NCBI GenBank assembly: GCA_014529385.2
Contig: CM043959.1
Location: forward strand, 4,089,045-4,153,044
Length of the DNA stretch: 64,000 nt
DNA from: Adiantum capillus-veneris
Lineage: Eukaryota > Streptophyta > Polypodiopsida > Polypodiales > Pteridaceae
Direction of reading: 5' to 3'
In this document: one piece after another, positions 1 to 10,679 of the stretch
How positions within the stretch are numbered: the first letter of the stretch is position 1
How the letters are laid out: the number at the start of each line of letters is the position of its first letter
Made by a program: the position numbers and the translations under genes
The notes under the pieces: generated by a model
Told to the model about the DNA's origin: nothing
Seen by the model: only the letters and a program-made list of their open reading frames with translations
Database searches by the model: none

Positions 1-708
1 TCTTCTGTGGGTTCTAACTGCTGAAAACTGAAAACGCTGAGTCTAGGGCTGATTCCGTCGCGAAGATCTGCAAAAACGCTGAGGTTGATCTCCAAACCAA
101 AAACGCTAGGGGCTGAAATCTGTCTTTGCTGAGGAAACTGCTAACGCTAGGACTGATCTGTTGTCACTGGGGAATCTGCTATCGCTAGGGCTGATCTGTT
201 GTGTCTTGTGGTCGCCGAGGCTGATCTGCCATGCAAAAACGCCAAGGGCTGATCTGTGGTTGCAAAACGCTAGGCCCTTGCCGAGTTGCAAAAACGCTAG
301 GCCTGCTGGGATCCTGCTAAGAAGGTGCCTGTTGACCCGAAGTTCCTGCTGTCTCTCCTGCCAGAAAGTGCTAGCGCTAGGTTTCTATTTATACTTGCGT
401 GTGAAAATTGCCCTACCCAGTTCCCAACAAAAGTCACTTAAAAATAATAAGTGAAAAATGTCAAAAATAGGGAAAATAGGTCTATGCATTGTAAAAATGC
501 TCCTGATGATTCTAATGAAAATCTAATGATCATCTTGTGTGCAACCAGAGGATATGCATCTAATCTAAGTGTCTGGACATACACGGTCTGCGAACAGACT
601 CAGAAAAGTGTCAGATCACTTCCTATTCTAGACTGACTGAACTGAACTGAACCCTGGTCATGCTGTAGCTTGTCCACGTACACATAGGGTTAGATGTGTC
701 ACGTGACA
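1..708 (-). repeat. Partial LTR of chromovirus family D (element continues left of window)
   Basis: The right part (about 370-708) matches the D-element LTR at 32330-32664 in the same order: the ttgccctacc block, the gcaaccagaggatatgcatc block and the terminal TGTCACGTGACA. The minus-strand LTR start is at 708. To its right there is no polypurine tract or coding sequence, so this is either a 5' LTR whose body lies off the left edge or a solo LTR. Positions 1-385 are rich in repeats of an AACGCTAGG-like word, as is the matching part of the D LTR. Confidence 0.75.
385..393 (-). promoter_or_regulatory. TATA box of the family D LTR
   Basis: The minus strand reads TATAAATAG. It lies about 315 bp inside the LTR start at 708, a normal U3 position. 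The matching site in the D 5' LTR is near 32330. Confidence 0.5.
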
Positions 709-1296
709 GTTAGAAGGTGAGTGTAATGTCCGCTCTCTATGCTTGTCTTTTTGTGAATATGGCTTGTGTCATGTCATGTATGCAGGATGGATCTGGCTAG
801 CGAATAACGTTGGTATCAGACCTTCTTCCTACTCGTACATACGTCATGGCAACGAGCAAAAAACCATTAGAGCTCATGAGGCTATAATGGCGTAACCTGA
901 CAGGCTCTCTACCCTCTTGCATAGGGTGGTATGGGACGCTACTAGCAAGAGAAGGGAGCAAGGGGGGCACAAGTTGATGGTGAGAATCTATGGTAAGTCT
1001 TTTTTTCCTTTTAGTCATTTGCACATGCATTCTCGTGTGTGGAGATTGATGCTAGTGACAATCACATGGTTGCAGGGTGTGTGTTTCAAGTTTTACTTGT
1101 CTCTCGGCTACTATTCCTACGAGGGTGTCCTTAGGAGTTGCCACCCTCGGACATGATAGTACCCTCTGCGTGCATGTCATAGCAAGAGGGATTTCACATT
1201 TTGGAGTTTCTTTATTTTGCAAGCGATTTATGGAGAATAGGGGACGAGAGATAGATATTTTTCCTAATTCTCTTTGTGCCATAATTGGAAAAATTT
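709..1296. other. Non-coding segment with a primer-binding-like site
   Basis: No convincing gene is visible. TGGTATCAGACC at 811-822 resembles the iMet primer-binding site of a plus-strand LTR element. An ATG at 846 opens a short frame that stops after about 12 codons. It may be the leader of a decayed plus-strand element whose LTR is no longer recognisable. Confidence 0.3.
811..822 (+). other. Primer-binding-site-like sequence (iMet type)
   Basis: TGGTATCAGACC differs by one base from the core complementary to the 3' end of plant initiator tRNA-Met. No LTR end with a matching partner was found, so it is only suggestive. Confidence 0.35.
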
Positions 1297-1640
1297 CCAA
1301 AGAAGTTTCCCCTTGATGCAGTTAAGCACCAAGGGGAGTTAAGCTTTCCTACAAGAAGCTTCTTGAGAAGTTTCCTGTTGAGGTGGCTATAGCACCAAGG
1401 GTGGTTAAGCTTCCCCACAGGAAGTTTCCCTTGAGACAGCTAAGCACCGAGGGCAACTAGGCTTCCCCACCAAAGTTTACTAGGAAGCTTCCACTTGAGG
1501 TGGCTAGGCACCAAGCTTCCCCATAGGAATTTCTTGAGAAGCTTCCCCTTTAGGAGATTAAGCATCAAGGGTGGTTAAGCTTCCCCACAAGAAGTTTCCT
1601 AAACTTCCACATGAGGCGGTTAAGCATTCCGTCAATAAAT
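1297..1640 (+). repeat. Degenerate tandem repeat, about five units of ~65 bp
   Basis: The unit contains variants of GTTAAGCACCAAGGG, then GTTAAGCTTCCCCAC, then AAGAAGTTTCC. Units recur near 1318, 1388, 1440, 1500 and 1560-1620 with many substitutions and indels. No protein reading is conserved across units. Confidence 0.65.
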
Positions 1641-1689
1641 AGGTGCCGGCAAGTCATCCCAACTCCTTCAAAGGGGAGTGGAAGGAATG

Positions 1690-1997
1690 CAAAGAGACCA
1701 CCATTGACTGTTGGTTGGCAAAATGGACGGCCTACTTTGATTTGTGGACGGCACGCAAAACGGAGGCCGAAACAGTAAAATACAACCTACTGTCTATTTT
1801 TGCAAGTTTAGGTTTTTGACCCTATGATACCCCTAGACGCTTTGGGGAAGGATGGGATCATTGTACAGGTGATCTAATGCATTTTGGGGCAGAAAAAAAG
1901 GAATTCAGTGTGCCGCACATTCTCGCAAGTTAAGAATGTGCCCGTATGCATCGGGGAAGTCATCTTTTACACGGGAATTTTGTCTGTGAAGCCTCTT
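1690..1997 (+). repeat. LTR-like module X, copy 1 (partial)
   Basis: It matches about 4770-5066 (copy 3), including the ggcacgcraaacggagsc, caggtgatct and gggaattttgtct/gggaatactgact blocks in the same order. It stops abruptly at about 1997, where RNase H coding sequence begins. Confidence 0.65.
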
Positions 1998-1998
1998 G

Positions 1999-3225
1999 AA
2001 AAGCATATGCGATGGGCACACATTTTGTCTATGTTCCACTTCCACATTGTGCATGTGGAAGGCAAGAAGAATGTTGTGGCTGATGCATTATCAAGAAAAC
2101 CACAAATTTCAGTTGTGTCAATTCCTTATCATCGTGAGCTTGGTGATATCAAGGGACAGTATGCTAACGATGAAGATTTTGCAAGGATCTGAGCAGTTGT
2201 TAGATGGACAATGCCATTAGCAGTATCTCCTTAAGGATGGTTTTACGATGATGCATGGAAGACTGTGTGTCATTGGACCATTGCGACATAAGCTTATGGT
2301 AGAAAGCCATGTCCCACGATATGCAAGACATCATGGAATAGATGCAACAATGCAAGCAATCGAGACATTTTTTGTCGGCCTACCTTGAGGAGAGATGTGG
2401 ATGCATTTGTGCGAGCATGCGTACTTTGCCAAATGGTCAAGTTTGACAGAGTAAAAAGGTACCAAGGTTGTTACACCACTGCCTATTCCAGATAAGCCAT
2501 TCAAAATTTTGCTATGGATTTTATCTTTGATCTTCCAAGAACACCGACAAGAAATGATGGTATATGGACCATAATTTGCAAGTTCAACAAACAAGCCCAT
2601 TTTATTCTTGTCAGGAAGAAGATAAAATTTGACCACATGGCACGATTGTTCATGTACAATGTGTTTAAATTACCATGGTATACCATAGTCAATTGTCGAT
2701 GATCATGATCCTCACATGACGAGCCTATTTCGGAGAGGCCTGTTTGAAAACATGGGCTCTACGCTCAAGTTTTCCTCCTCATTTCATCCACAAATTGATA
2801 GGCAATCAGAAGAGGCTCATTCTACTATCTTAGATCTGCTAAAAAGGTATGTGTCAGACAATAAGGGCAAGTGGGAACAATATTTACCCGTGCTTGAGTA
2901 TGCATACAACAATACGGTGTACTCGTCAATAAGCAAGGCACGTTTTGAAATTTTTGAGGACAGCATAAAGGTTCGTTCCATTTCGCACAAAAAGGATAAG
3001 ATTTTTGAAGCAAATCTGTATGTAGAAAACATGGATGAAATGTAAAAGAAAATTATGCTTGCCTTGGAGAAGACTCAGGAAATGCAAGGAAGGTTTGCTG
3101 ATCGTCACTGACGTAAACTCTTGTTTTCACCCCGTGATTAGATTCCCTTACGATTTGAAAAGGCAAGATTAAAGAAGATGAAGGGCAAGAAAAAGTACTT
3201 GACAAGATCACCAATGTTGGATATT
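1999..3225 (+). pseudogene. Chromovirus RNase H (C-terminus) and integrase fragment, family F
   Basis: Reading along the plus strand there is the end of RNase H (KHMRWAHILSMFHFHIVHVE, then NVVADALSRKP), a decayed zinc-binding N-terminus, the integrase core start MDFIFDLPRTPTRNDGIW and a later piece with FHPQIDRQSEE. The last holds the third catalytic acidic residue of the DDE triad. Stops and frameshifts at about 2190, 2700 and 3045 break it, and the second catalytic aspartate region (about 2700) is disrupted. The sequence is close to element F at 7764-11877 but in the opposite orientation. It sits between X copies 1 and 2. No start, gag or LTR of its own is visible. Confidence 0.85.
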
Positions 3226-3235
3226 GAAATGCCCA

Positions 3236-3885
3236 AAGGGCGGTAGACTTTAGCTTTCACCCGATTCTTTACTCAATAGACTTTACTTCAACTTTACGAC
3301 ACAGAGGAACTTCACAAATAGACCTCTGACTAAAATTAACACTTCACACAAACCACGGTTTGGTAGCTAGAGTGCTACCAAGCAGACAGCGACACCCTGT
3401 AGGCCCCAAAGACTGGCGGCCCTTTCGGTATTTCTTTATTCTTATAAAACTTGAGCAAAAACCTGTAAGTTCCTACGAGCTGTCCCGCTTTTACCAGGCT
3501 AAAAATGGCCTACTCTAGCCCAATTTCGGAAGCATAACCGCAGTAGGAGGCTTCACAAACAAAATCCACATGCAAAAGGTGACTTCCCCGGCGCATACAA
3601 GCACTTTCCCAAACCTGGCGAGAATCTGCAGCACGCTGAATTCTCTGTTTTTTGCCACGAAAATGCACCAGATCACTCATACAACCATCCCATCGCTTCC
3701 CCGAAGCTTCTAAGGGTATTAGGGATCAATTAGGGTCAAAACTCCAAACCTGCAAAAATACACAGCAGGCTGTCTTTTACTGTTTCAGGCTCTGTTTTGC
3801 GTGCCAGTCGCATCCGTAGCAAGCCCTCGTACTCCCGCACCTGTGGAGCTACTTGCCCTTTGAATCACACGAGATTTCTCACGAT
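3236..3885 (-). repeat. LTR-like module X, copy 2 (inverted)
   Basis: It is the reverse complement of about 4730-5358. Shared blocks include gggcggtagact at its left end, the ctttcggtatttcttta core near 3433-3450, gcctgcaaaaataca, and ctgtttcaggctctgttttgcgtgcc near 3783. It probably came from an LTR, because it carries the same GGGGCGCC-type core as the chromovirus LTRs of this window. Confidence 0.7.
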
Positions 3886-4617
3886 CTCTCCAAATTCACA
3901 TGTACTGTCACCAGCATGTGACTACTATCTATCCTTTTTGTTGATTTCTTTCTTATTATCTATTTACTCACTTTTTGGAAACACCCCTCGGGAAATCTAA
4001 CTGCCCTGCATAGCATAGCTAGTGTGGAACTGTCCACAGGGAGTCCAGGCCTGAGGGCAAGAGAGCACTAAGATTGGAGAAGGACTATGGTTAGCTAAGT
4101 GGGGTCATTGACTAGCCAAAGCGAATCCTTTGCTACAGAGGCTACATTTCAGTTCTGGATGTGGCCAGTGTACAAAGAGGGTCGGATGACCTAGAAAGAT
4201 ACAATGGCAGCATCTCCTAAAATTTAGGGAACTGCTATTTTGGGACCTGAAAATGTGTTTGCGTCATTACCTCAGGAATGACAAGGGGAACATTTTCTTA
4301 CTCTGCCGTGAAGTCAACTGGGCGACCGGTTGGGAGATTTTTAGGCGGCAACCCCGAAACGGGAAAATGCTTATAAATGTGCCAAGTGGCACCTTCTGGT
4401 GCACTTTCCTCACGCAACAAGAAGTGGCGCTGATTTTTAAGCTGGGAGAGGCTCATTTTCAGCTTCTGTCACAGGTTAAGAGCTATGGAGTGCTTGCTTT
4501 CCCTCCTATGTACAGTGCGGTGCTAGGAGTGATGCCCTGCACGCTACGCACTGCCCTCTCTCTCCTCTATGGCAGTATGTTATGCCCCTCTAGTGGGCTT
4601 TTCATTTGACCAAGGTA
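3886..4617. other. Intergenic stretch between inverted X copies
   Basis: I see no gene. Short open frames exist (for example 4253-4609, plus) but have no recognisable domain or start context. The piece around 4370-4420 (gtgccaagtggcacc) resembles 6825-6845, the U3 part of the LTR-like promoter further right, so this is probably decayed LTR sequence. Confidence 0.4.
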
Positions 4618-5466
4618 CAGTTGTGTGGGTTCATGCGCGATTGCCGAGGCAAGAGCCTCTTGCACAGGTACTGGATTAGCTAGCGGCTTATCCCTCGCAG
4701 GTACAGGTGAATTCGGAGAGGTTTCACGCCAGAAATCTCGTCCGATTCAAAGGGCAAGTAGCCCTACAGTACGGGAGCTCGAGGACTTGCTACAGATGCG
4801 ACCGGCACGCGAAACGGAGCCCGAAACAGTAAATTACAGCCTGCTGTGTATTTTTGCAGGTTTAGGGTTTTGGCCCTAAACAGTCCCTAATACCCCAGGA
4901 GGTTCGGGGACGCGAGGGGACCGTTGTACAGGTGATCTCGAGCATTTTCGGGGCAGAAAACAGAGAATTCAGCGTGCTGCAGATTCTCGCCAGGTTTTGT
5001 AAAGTGCCCGTATGCGTCGGGAAAGTCAGTCAATGCGTGGGAATACTGACTGTGAAGGGTCCTAGTACAATTATGCTACCAAAATCGGGCCGGAACAGTT
5101 GAAATTCAGCCAAGTGTGTGCGGGGCAGCTTGTAGGGATCCACAGCGTTTATTCCCTCTTTTGAACAATAAAGAAATACCGAAAGGGGCGCCTAAGTTAG
5201 GGGCCAATTTGGTGTCGGTCTACTCATACAGGTGCAATCTAGCAGCCTGTATCCCTCTCCCCTTTGTTGTGTCTTGAAAGTACAGGTAAAGTGGACGACA
5301 AATTAAATGGGTGAAAGCTAAATCAAGGTTTAAAGTAAAGTCTACCGCCCTTTTTGGATTGAACAGGCCGGTTTCATGTACCTACGGGGAATTAGCAATT
5401 AGCTAATCTAGTACATGGACAAGAGGCTCTCGCCTCGGCATACGCGCATGAACACACACAAATGTG
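4618..5466. repeat. Inverted arms flanking X copy 3
   Basis: About 4618-4710 and 5373-5466 are inverted copies: ggttcatgcgcgattgccga on the left answers a cggcatacgcgcatgaac-type sequence on the right. Both contain the gcaagagcctcttgc / acaagaggctctcgcc word. They enclose module X copy 3, giving a fold-back layout of about 90-bp arms. Confidence 0.6.
4730..5358 (+). repeat. LTR-like module X, copy 3
   Basis: This is the fullest copy in plus orientation. It contains AATAAAGAAATACCGAAAGG at 5167-5186, which combines a polyadenylation-like AATAAA with the conserved motif, and it ends with gtctaccgccc. Copies 1 and 2 align along most of its length. No coding sequence or partner LTR of one intact element is visible. 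Confidence 0.65.
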
Positions 5467-5892
5467 CATACAACTGGAAAGCCTTTGAGTTGGGCATTAC
5501 GATTCTATATTCAAAGGGGAAGAGAGGTGCGCGAGAGCAGAATCATTGTGCTACATAGAGCAAGGGAGAAGGCAAGATTTCCATTAAAGCTGTGATCACT
5601 CACACATGCAGTGGTTCACTTACGATCAAAATCAGCCCCTTCTCTCAATTTGGGTGCCCCCTCTTGCTGATGATTCTAACAAATGCATATGGAGCCACCA
5701 AGTGTCCACTTAGCCTCTTTTGAGTTAATTCCTAGTACCCACCAACTTATTAAATGTAGCGAGGGGCCTAGATGACTCTGAACTTAGCATAGACACCCTT
5801 TTACTGCTCAGATTTTTAGTGCCGATTGGCCCGACCATCTCATGGTCACTTGTCCTTCCCGGCTGCGGGTGAAACTCTCGGCTGTCGGCCAT
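5467..5892. other. Intergenic stretch, probably the body of the G-element LTR
   Basis: There is no gene. It lies directly inside the G LTR edge at 6099 and may be part of that LTR, but its far end cannot be fixed. Confidence 0.3.
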
Positions 5893-6064
5893 TTCACACT
5901 GGCCACACAATGTCCGGCCATTTGTGACTTCAAAAAGAGGGTCCCAAAAATTAAATAAAATCAAGAGAAAGAAACCAATTCACACTGGCCACACAATGTC
6001 CGGCCATTTGTGACTTCAAAAAGAGGGTCCCAAATATTAAATAAAATCAAGAGAAAGAAACCAA
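5893..6064. repeat. 86-bp tandem duplication
   Basis: Two near-identical 86-bp units (5893-5978 and 5979-6064) each start ttcacactggccacacaatg and end gagaaagaaaccaa. They differ by very few bases (aaaaatt versus aatatt), so the duplication is young. It lies inside the 3' LTR of element G. Confidence 0.9.
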
Positions 6065-6093
6065 CAACTAAGGTTAGTGGTTGCCACAGCCTA

Positions 6094-6341
6094 GTGACAT
6101 AACTCCCCTCTTGAAATTACAACCGTCCTCGATTGCATGCCAGGCCATAGATGATTTAGTTTGATTAGCACCCCTTTATCATCACATGTATCCACAAGAA
6201 AGGTCATGAAACATAGATATAAATGAATTAATGAGACCTTCATACTTTTGTCATTTCATCTACGATAGAAGTTGTAACTAAGTCAGACTTTGTAAATAAT
6301 TAATTTATTTACGAGAAAAGAATTATCTAATTAGTTGTGTG
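6094..6341 (-). mobile_element. 3' LTR edge, polypurine tract and 3' untranslated part of chromovirus G
   Basis: On the minus strand the LTR starts TGTCAC at 6099. It is preceded by the polypurine tract CAAGAGGGGAGTTA (6100-6113). The following 6114-6160 matches the region just inside elements A, B and C (cctcgattgc and gccatag blocks). The rest of G to the right is missing. Confidence 0.65.
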
Positions 6342-7763
6342 CACATCAGAATAGATTTAGCAGTTCTGGGGCCTCAGGTGCGCCCAAGTTTGGGCCAGTG
6401 CACCTCAGGGAGACCCTAGCAGAAAATACCCTGAAGCCCTAGCGATTGGGAAATCGGGTCTTCAATGAAGGGGTAGATAGTAGCCTCAAATTTCAGGCTC
6501 AGAAAATTACGCGCGCTAGTGCAAGCACAGGAATGAGATGGGGTCCTTAGACTATTAACCCTAAGGCCTGATTATTTTACGGCCTTAGGATAAGTTAGTT
6601 AAAAGTATCTTAAATGATTTGCGCTGGACCAAATGGCGGACAAGTGCGAACAGGTAATGCCAGAGCATTGTTGGTACGGCAATGCGCTAGGGAGCAGATA
6701 AAGTTTTCATTTGTTGCATCTATGTGTGTAGTTGTGCACTTAATTGCACATTTTGCACATTTCATTAACTAGCATAGGATTTTTAAAAGTCAAAAGTTGA
6801 ATGGTTTAAAAGTTTTAAAGTAAGTGTGCCACTTGGCACACTTTCCCATGCAATCTCTCTCTCTCACTCTCTCTCTTCATGCTAGCGCCCCCTCTTCTAG
6901 GAGGCTATAAGAGAGCAGCCTCTCCCCCTCTTGCCAGGTTGGCAGTGCACTACCCCCCCCCCCAAGTTGATCATCCTCTACGCAGTGAAGCTCTCCATTG
7001 AAGCTTGAGAGCAGCACCTTGTGGTGTATGTGGAGACTCTGAGCACCCATCACCTAGAACAAGGCCTCTCATGGTTGCTTGCAGCTTTGGGAGAAGTTTC
7101 ATCGCGTAAAGTAGTAGAAAACTCTCTTTCTCCCTTGTCTAGCTGCTGCAAATTCCCTGTTTTCAGCCCCTAATCACTTGTATTAGGGTGAATTTCAACA
7201 AAGTTTTATTAGAATCTCATTCCCCACTACCTACTCTACACATACACCAAGTTTGGAGCATTTCCATCGCGAGAAGGACCTCCATTTTGGCATTGGAACG
7301 CGCTCAGGTAACAATTTCTGGTTATGTGCAGAAAATTACAGCAAGCGTGTGTGTGTGTGTGTTTTGCACGAATGATTACGTCCAAAGGGACACAGTTAGC
7401 GGAAGATAGACCCTCATTCGTGAGAGCTTCCGATGAGTTTTGTGGAAGGTAGACTCTCCCCTATGAGAGCTTCCCAAAATCTCGCAGAAGAGGATAGATC
7501 CTCTTAGTAGTCAGAGAGCAGTTCTTCTACTCTCTCAATCAGAAGCAAAAAAAGGCCAAGAAAGAATAGAGGACGGGCTTTCACCCCGTTCCTGTGCTTG
7601 TAAAGATTCTCCCTTAGTAATAAAGATATTCTCTTTATGGGGGGGGACCAGCCCATCTTCTGGTCCCCAATGAAGTGTCAAGCTTTTCCTCTCTCTCTCC
7701 AATTCTCTTGAGTATTTGAAGTACAATTAAAAGTCAGTTTACGCTTCCGTATTTTTGTGACAG
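6342..7763. repeat. LTR-like region with a promoter, owner uncertain
   Basis: The plus strand shows a CT-rich patch, TATAAG at 6905, imperfect repeats of gagagcttcc (7420-7480), an AATAAA at 7619 and an end in TGTGACA at 7763. That suits a plus-strand LTR. Read on the minus strand, 7763 gives TGTCACAAAAATACGG, which resembles the LTR start of the chromoviruses here and would suit the 3' LTR of element F. There is no polypurine tract beside it, so I cannot choose. No gene is seen in these 1.4 kb. Confidence 0.4.
6905..6910 (+). promoter_or_regulatory. TATA box of an LTR-like promoter
   Basis: GGCTATAAGAGAGCAGCC lies downstream of a CT-rich tract. A similar TATA context occurs at 34259 in another LTR remnant. 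Confidence 0.4.
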
Positions 7764-7779
7764 AAGTGAGCATAATACC

Positions 7780-8208
7780 TTAAGCATTTATAGAGCATGT
7801 CCACTTCTGTTGCACTGAATCCGTATATACATTTGATGTGCTAGCTCCATCATTACCCCTCTTTCGAACACTTTGAGTTGGGGCATATGTAGGTTGTAGC
7901 CCAAAGGCCTCAAGGTAAAGCTGCAATACATTTGGTGACTCCAAAAGTTCACACTCTTCCATCCACTTTCCATCCATAGGTGGATAGTTCTTGAGCTTTA
8001 CCAAATAGCGTCTTGCAACTTGTCCCTTAACTTTTCTTTCCTTATGTGCCAAAATCTGCTTAGGTACCAAGATCTCATCAAGTTCCTCAACTTCTGGTTG
8101 ATCTTCATCTGGCATATCTTCTGGCACATCACCCACAAAGGGCCTCACAACACTCTCGTGAAACGCATTATGAATCTTCCAAGTGTCAGGCAATTTCAGC
8201 CTAGACAC
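7780..8208 (-). pseudogene. F: integrase tail with chromodomain
   Basis: The 142-residue frame starts with the end of the integrase tail (MSRLKLPDTWKIHNAFHESV) and continues into a chromodomain. Key features are the acidic linker (EDMPDEDQPEVEE), RRYLVKLKNYPP, then MDGKWMEECELLE with the aromatic cage tryptophan. In chromoviruses this domain reads histone marks and directs insertion. The frame is intact, but it is fused to damaged integrase upstream. The last ~30 residues (after LEAFGLQ) look unrelated to the domain. Confidence 0.85.
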
Positions 8209-8273
8209 AACATCGTTGATCTTCTTGAGTACTTGAAGAGGCCCATAGTAATGCAGCTGAGCTTCGGAAACAA

Positions 8274-8645
8274 CCTTTCCTTGCCCTTCATCTTCTTTAA
8301 CCTTGCCTTTTCAAACCGTAAAAGTACGCAATCACCACGTGAAAACAACAATTCACACAGGTGATGATCAACGGCCCTTTTCTCCTTTGCCTAACTCTAC
8401 AAGGCAACCTCCACCCTCAACAATCTCAAAAGGTGCCTTGCCTGTTGACAAATGCACAACCTTTCCTTGCCCTTCATATTCTTTAACCTTGCCTTTCCAA
8501 ACCGTAAAAGTACGCAATCACCACGTGAAAACAACAATTCACGTAGGTGACGATCAACAACCCTTTTCTCCTTTGCCTGACTCTTCTCCAAGGCAACCTC
8601 CACCCTCAACAATCTCAAAAGGTGCCTTGCCTGTTGACGAATGCA
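8274..8645 (-). repeat. 186-bp tandem duplication in the integrase tail of F
   Basis: Two units of 186 bp (about 8274-8459 and 8460-8645) share ctttccttgcccttcat, ccgtaaaagtacgcaatcac and ggtgccttgcctgttgac. The period is 62 codons, so the duplication kept the frame. It falls between the integrase core and chromodomain. Confidence 0.85.
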
Positions 8646-9190
8646 CAGTATTGTTGTATGCATACTCAAGCATAATTATTCCCACTTGCCCTTATTATCT
8701 GACACATGAAAATTCAGCAGATCTAAGACAGTAGAATTAGCCTTTTCTGACTGCCCATCAGTTTGTGGATGAAATAAACTTGAGCGTGGTGCCCATGTTT
8801 TCAAACAAGCCTCTCCAAAGCAGGCTCGTCACATGAGGATCACGATCACTGACAATAGATAGTGGCATACCATGGTACTTGAACACATTGTACATAAACA
8901 ACCGTGTCATCTGGTCAAATTTTATCTTCTTCCTGATCGGAATAAAATGGGTATGCTTGCTGAACCTGCAAATAATGGTCCATATACCATCATTCCCTGT
9001 CGGCGTTCTTGGAAGATCAAAGATAAAATCCATAGCAATGCTTTCCCATGGCTTATCTGGAATAGACAGAAGCTGTAACAACCCGCATCTCTCCTCAAAG
9101 TAGGCCAATAAAAGAATGTCTCGTTCGCTTTCATTGTCAAATCTATACCACGATGCCCTGCATACGGTGGGACATGTCTTTCTACCATAA
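8646..9190 (-). pseudogene. F: integrase core
   Basis: The minus frame 9108-8758 shows AMDFIFDLPRTPTGNDGIW (first catalytic aspartate) and MPLSIVSDRDPHVTSL (second). An upstream frame, 9188-8922, holds HVPPYAGHRGI and TFFYWPTLRRD from the zinc-binding N-terminus. The part with the third catalytic residue follows below 8758 after a stop. Two frames are needed, so the protein is not made whole. Confidence 0.85.
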
Positions 9191-9725
9191 CCTTATGTCA
9201 CAATGGCCTAGTGACACATAATCTGCGATGCATCATCATAAAACCATTGTTGAGGTAATGCTCATGGCATTGCCCATCTTGCAACTGTTCAAAGATCGTT
9301 GCAAAATCTTGATCAGTAGCATACTATTCCTTCATGTCATCAAGCTCATGATGATAAGGAATTGACACAGCAGAAATTTGTGGCTTTCTGGATAACACAT
9401 CAGCCACAACATTCTTCTTGCCTTCCACATGCAAGATTTGAAAGTGGAACATAGAAAGAATGCTTGCCCATCGCCTATGCTTTTCAAATTACTTTGACTG
9501 TGTCAAGAAATATCGCAAGGTCTGATGATGTGTCTGGACAACAAAATCAACACCTAACATGTAGTGCTTCCAGCTAGAAAGCGCATGAATCACGGCCAGT
9601 AGCTCTTTCTCATAGATTTGCAGTCTTTTCTCGCCCTTGCAAAATTCTGCTCTCATAAGCTACTACCCGACCATCTTCCATTAACTCTGCCCCAATAATG
9701 TTGCCACACGCATCACACTAGACCA
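9191..9725 (-). pseudogene. F: RNase H
   Basis: Translating the minus strand gives scattered RNase H signatures: the VADVLSRKP-like end near 9400, HHQTLRYFLTQ-like text near 9500-9530 and YEKELLAVIHAL-like text near 9600. Several stops break it. It lies directly between RT and integrase, as expected. Confidence 0.7.
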
Positions 9726-10600
9726 CAAATGGCTTCCTAAGATCTGGTAACACAATTACTGGATCCGAAGTCATCGTTTGCTTTAAGATATTAAAAGCTG
9801 AAATCTCTTTTTGTGTCCACTTGAACATGACCTCTTTCTTTTGCAGAGCATGTAGGGGTGAATTCAAGCAATTTCGGCAAAGTTCCCGAGCATAAGCCAT
9901 GTCCTGATTGCTTCAACCTTGGCAAGATCCATTCGGACACCATCCTTTCACACTATGTGGCCAAGAAAGTGAATCTTTTCCAAGAAGAACTCACTTTTCT
10001 AAGGATTGACAAGTAACCTGTGACTGTGTAGCACTTCGAACACAATGGTCAAGTGACGCATATGCTCCTCTTCATTCTTTGAGTAGACTATCATGTCGTC
10101 AAAGAATGTACCAACAAACTTTTGATGTGGCCAGAAAATCCAATCCATCATCCTATTGAACGTAGCAAGAGCATTTGTAAGACCCAACGGCATCACTAAG
10201 AACTCATCCAAACCAAATGTCATCCTAAACGCAGTCTTGTGCACATCCTCTGGCTTGATACGAATCTGATGGTATCCACTCCTAATGTCGAAAATTGCCG
10301 CTGTAAAAGGTCAAGAATATCATCAATCCTTGGATAACCTGTTCTTGATGGTATTCTTATTCAGCACACGGTAGTCAATACACATGCGCCAAGAGCCATC
10401 CTTCTTTTGCACTAGAAGCACTAGGGAGGAAAGGGGTGAAGAACTAGATTGAATCAACTCTTTCTCTAGCAGCTCCTCTACTTGGCCCATAATCTATTTC
10501 TGTTGAGCCGCACTAACCCTGTACGGAGGCCTATTTGGTGGGCTACAACCTGGCACCCAATCTATCGCATGATCCTCAGGCCTCTCCGGCGACAACTGAG
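9726..10600 (-). pseudogene. F: reverse transcriptase
   Basis: The frame 10244-9999 carries FRMTFGLDEFLVMPLGLTNA and the catalytic box VGTFFDDMIVYS (usual gypsy form F/Y-x-DD). The frame 9900-9718 carries the thumb region ending in VIVLPDLRKPFVV. The fingers, with the MCIDYR-like motif and the Pro-Pro-Tyr-Arg start, lie at about 10380-10540. The domain is split by at least three disruptions. Confidence 0.8.
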
Positions 10601-10679
10601 ACGGTAATGAATCAGAAAAACAATCACTAAACTCTCGCAAAACTGCTGACCTTACTTTATCTAACAGAGATAAATTTAA

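Noticed and set aside
1297-1640. CRISPR-like array
   Set aside because: Units are degenerate, contiguous without unique spacers of constant length, and the genome is eukaryotic.
4253-4609. 118-residue open frame as a gene
   Set aside because: No domain, no splice or promoter support, and parts resemble LTR U3 sequence.
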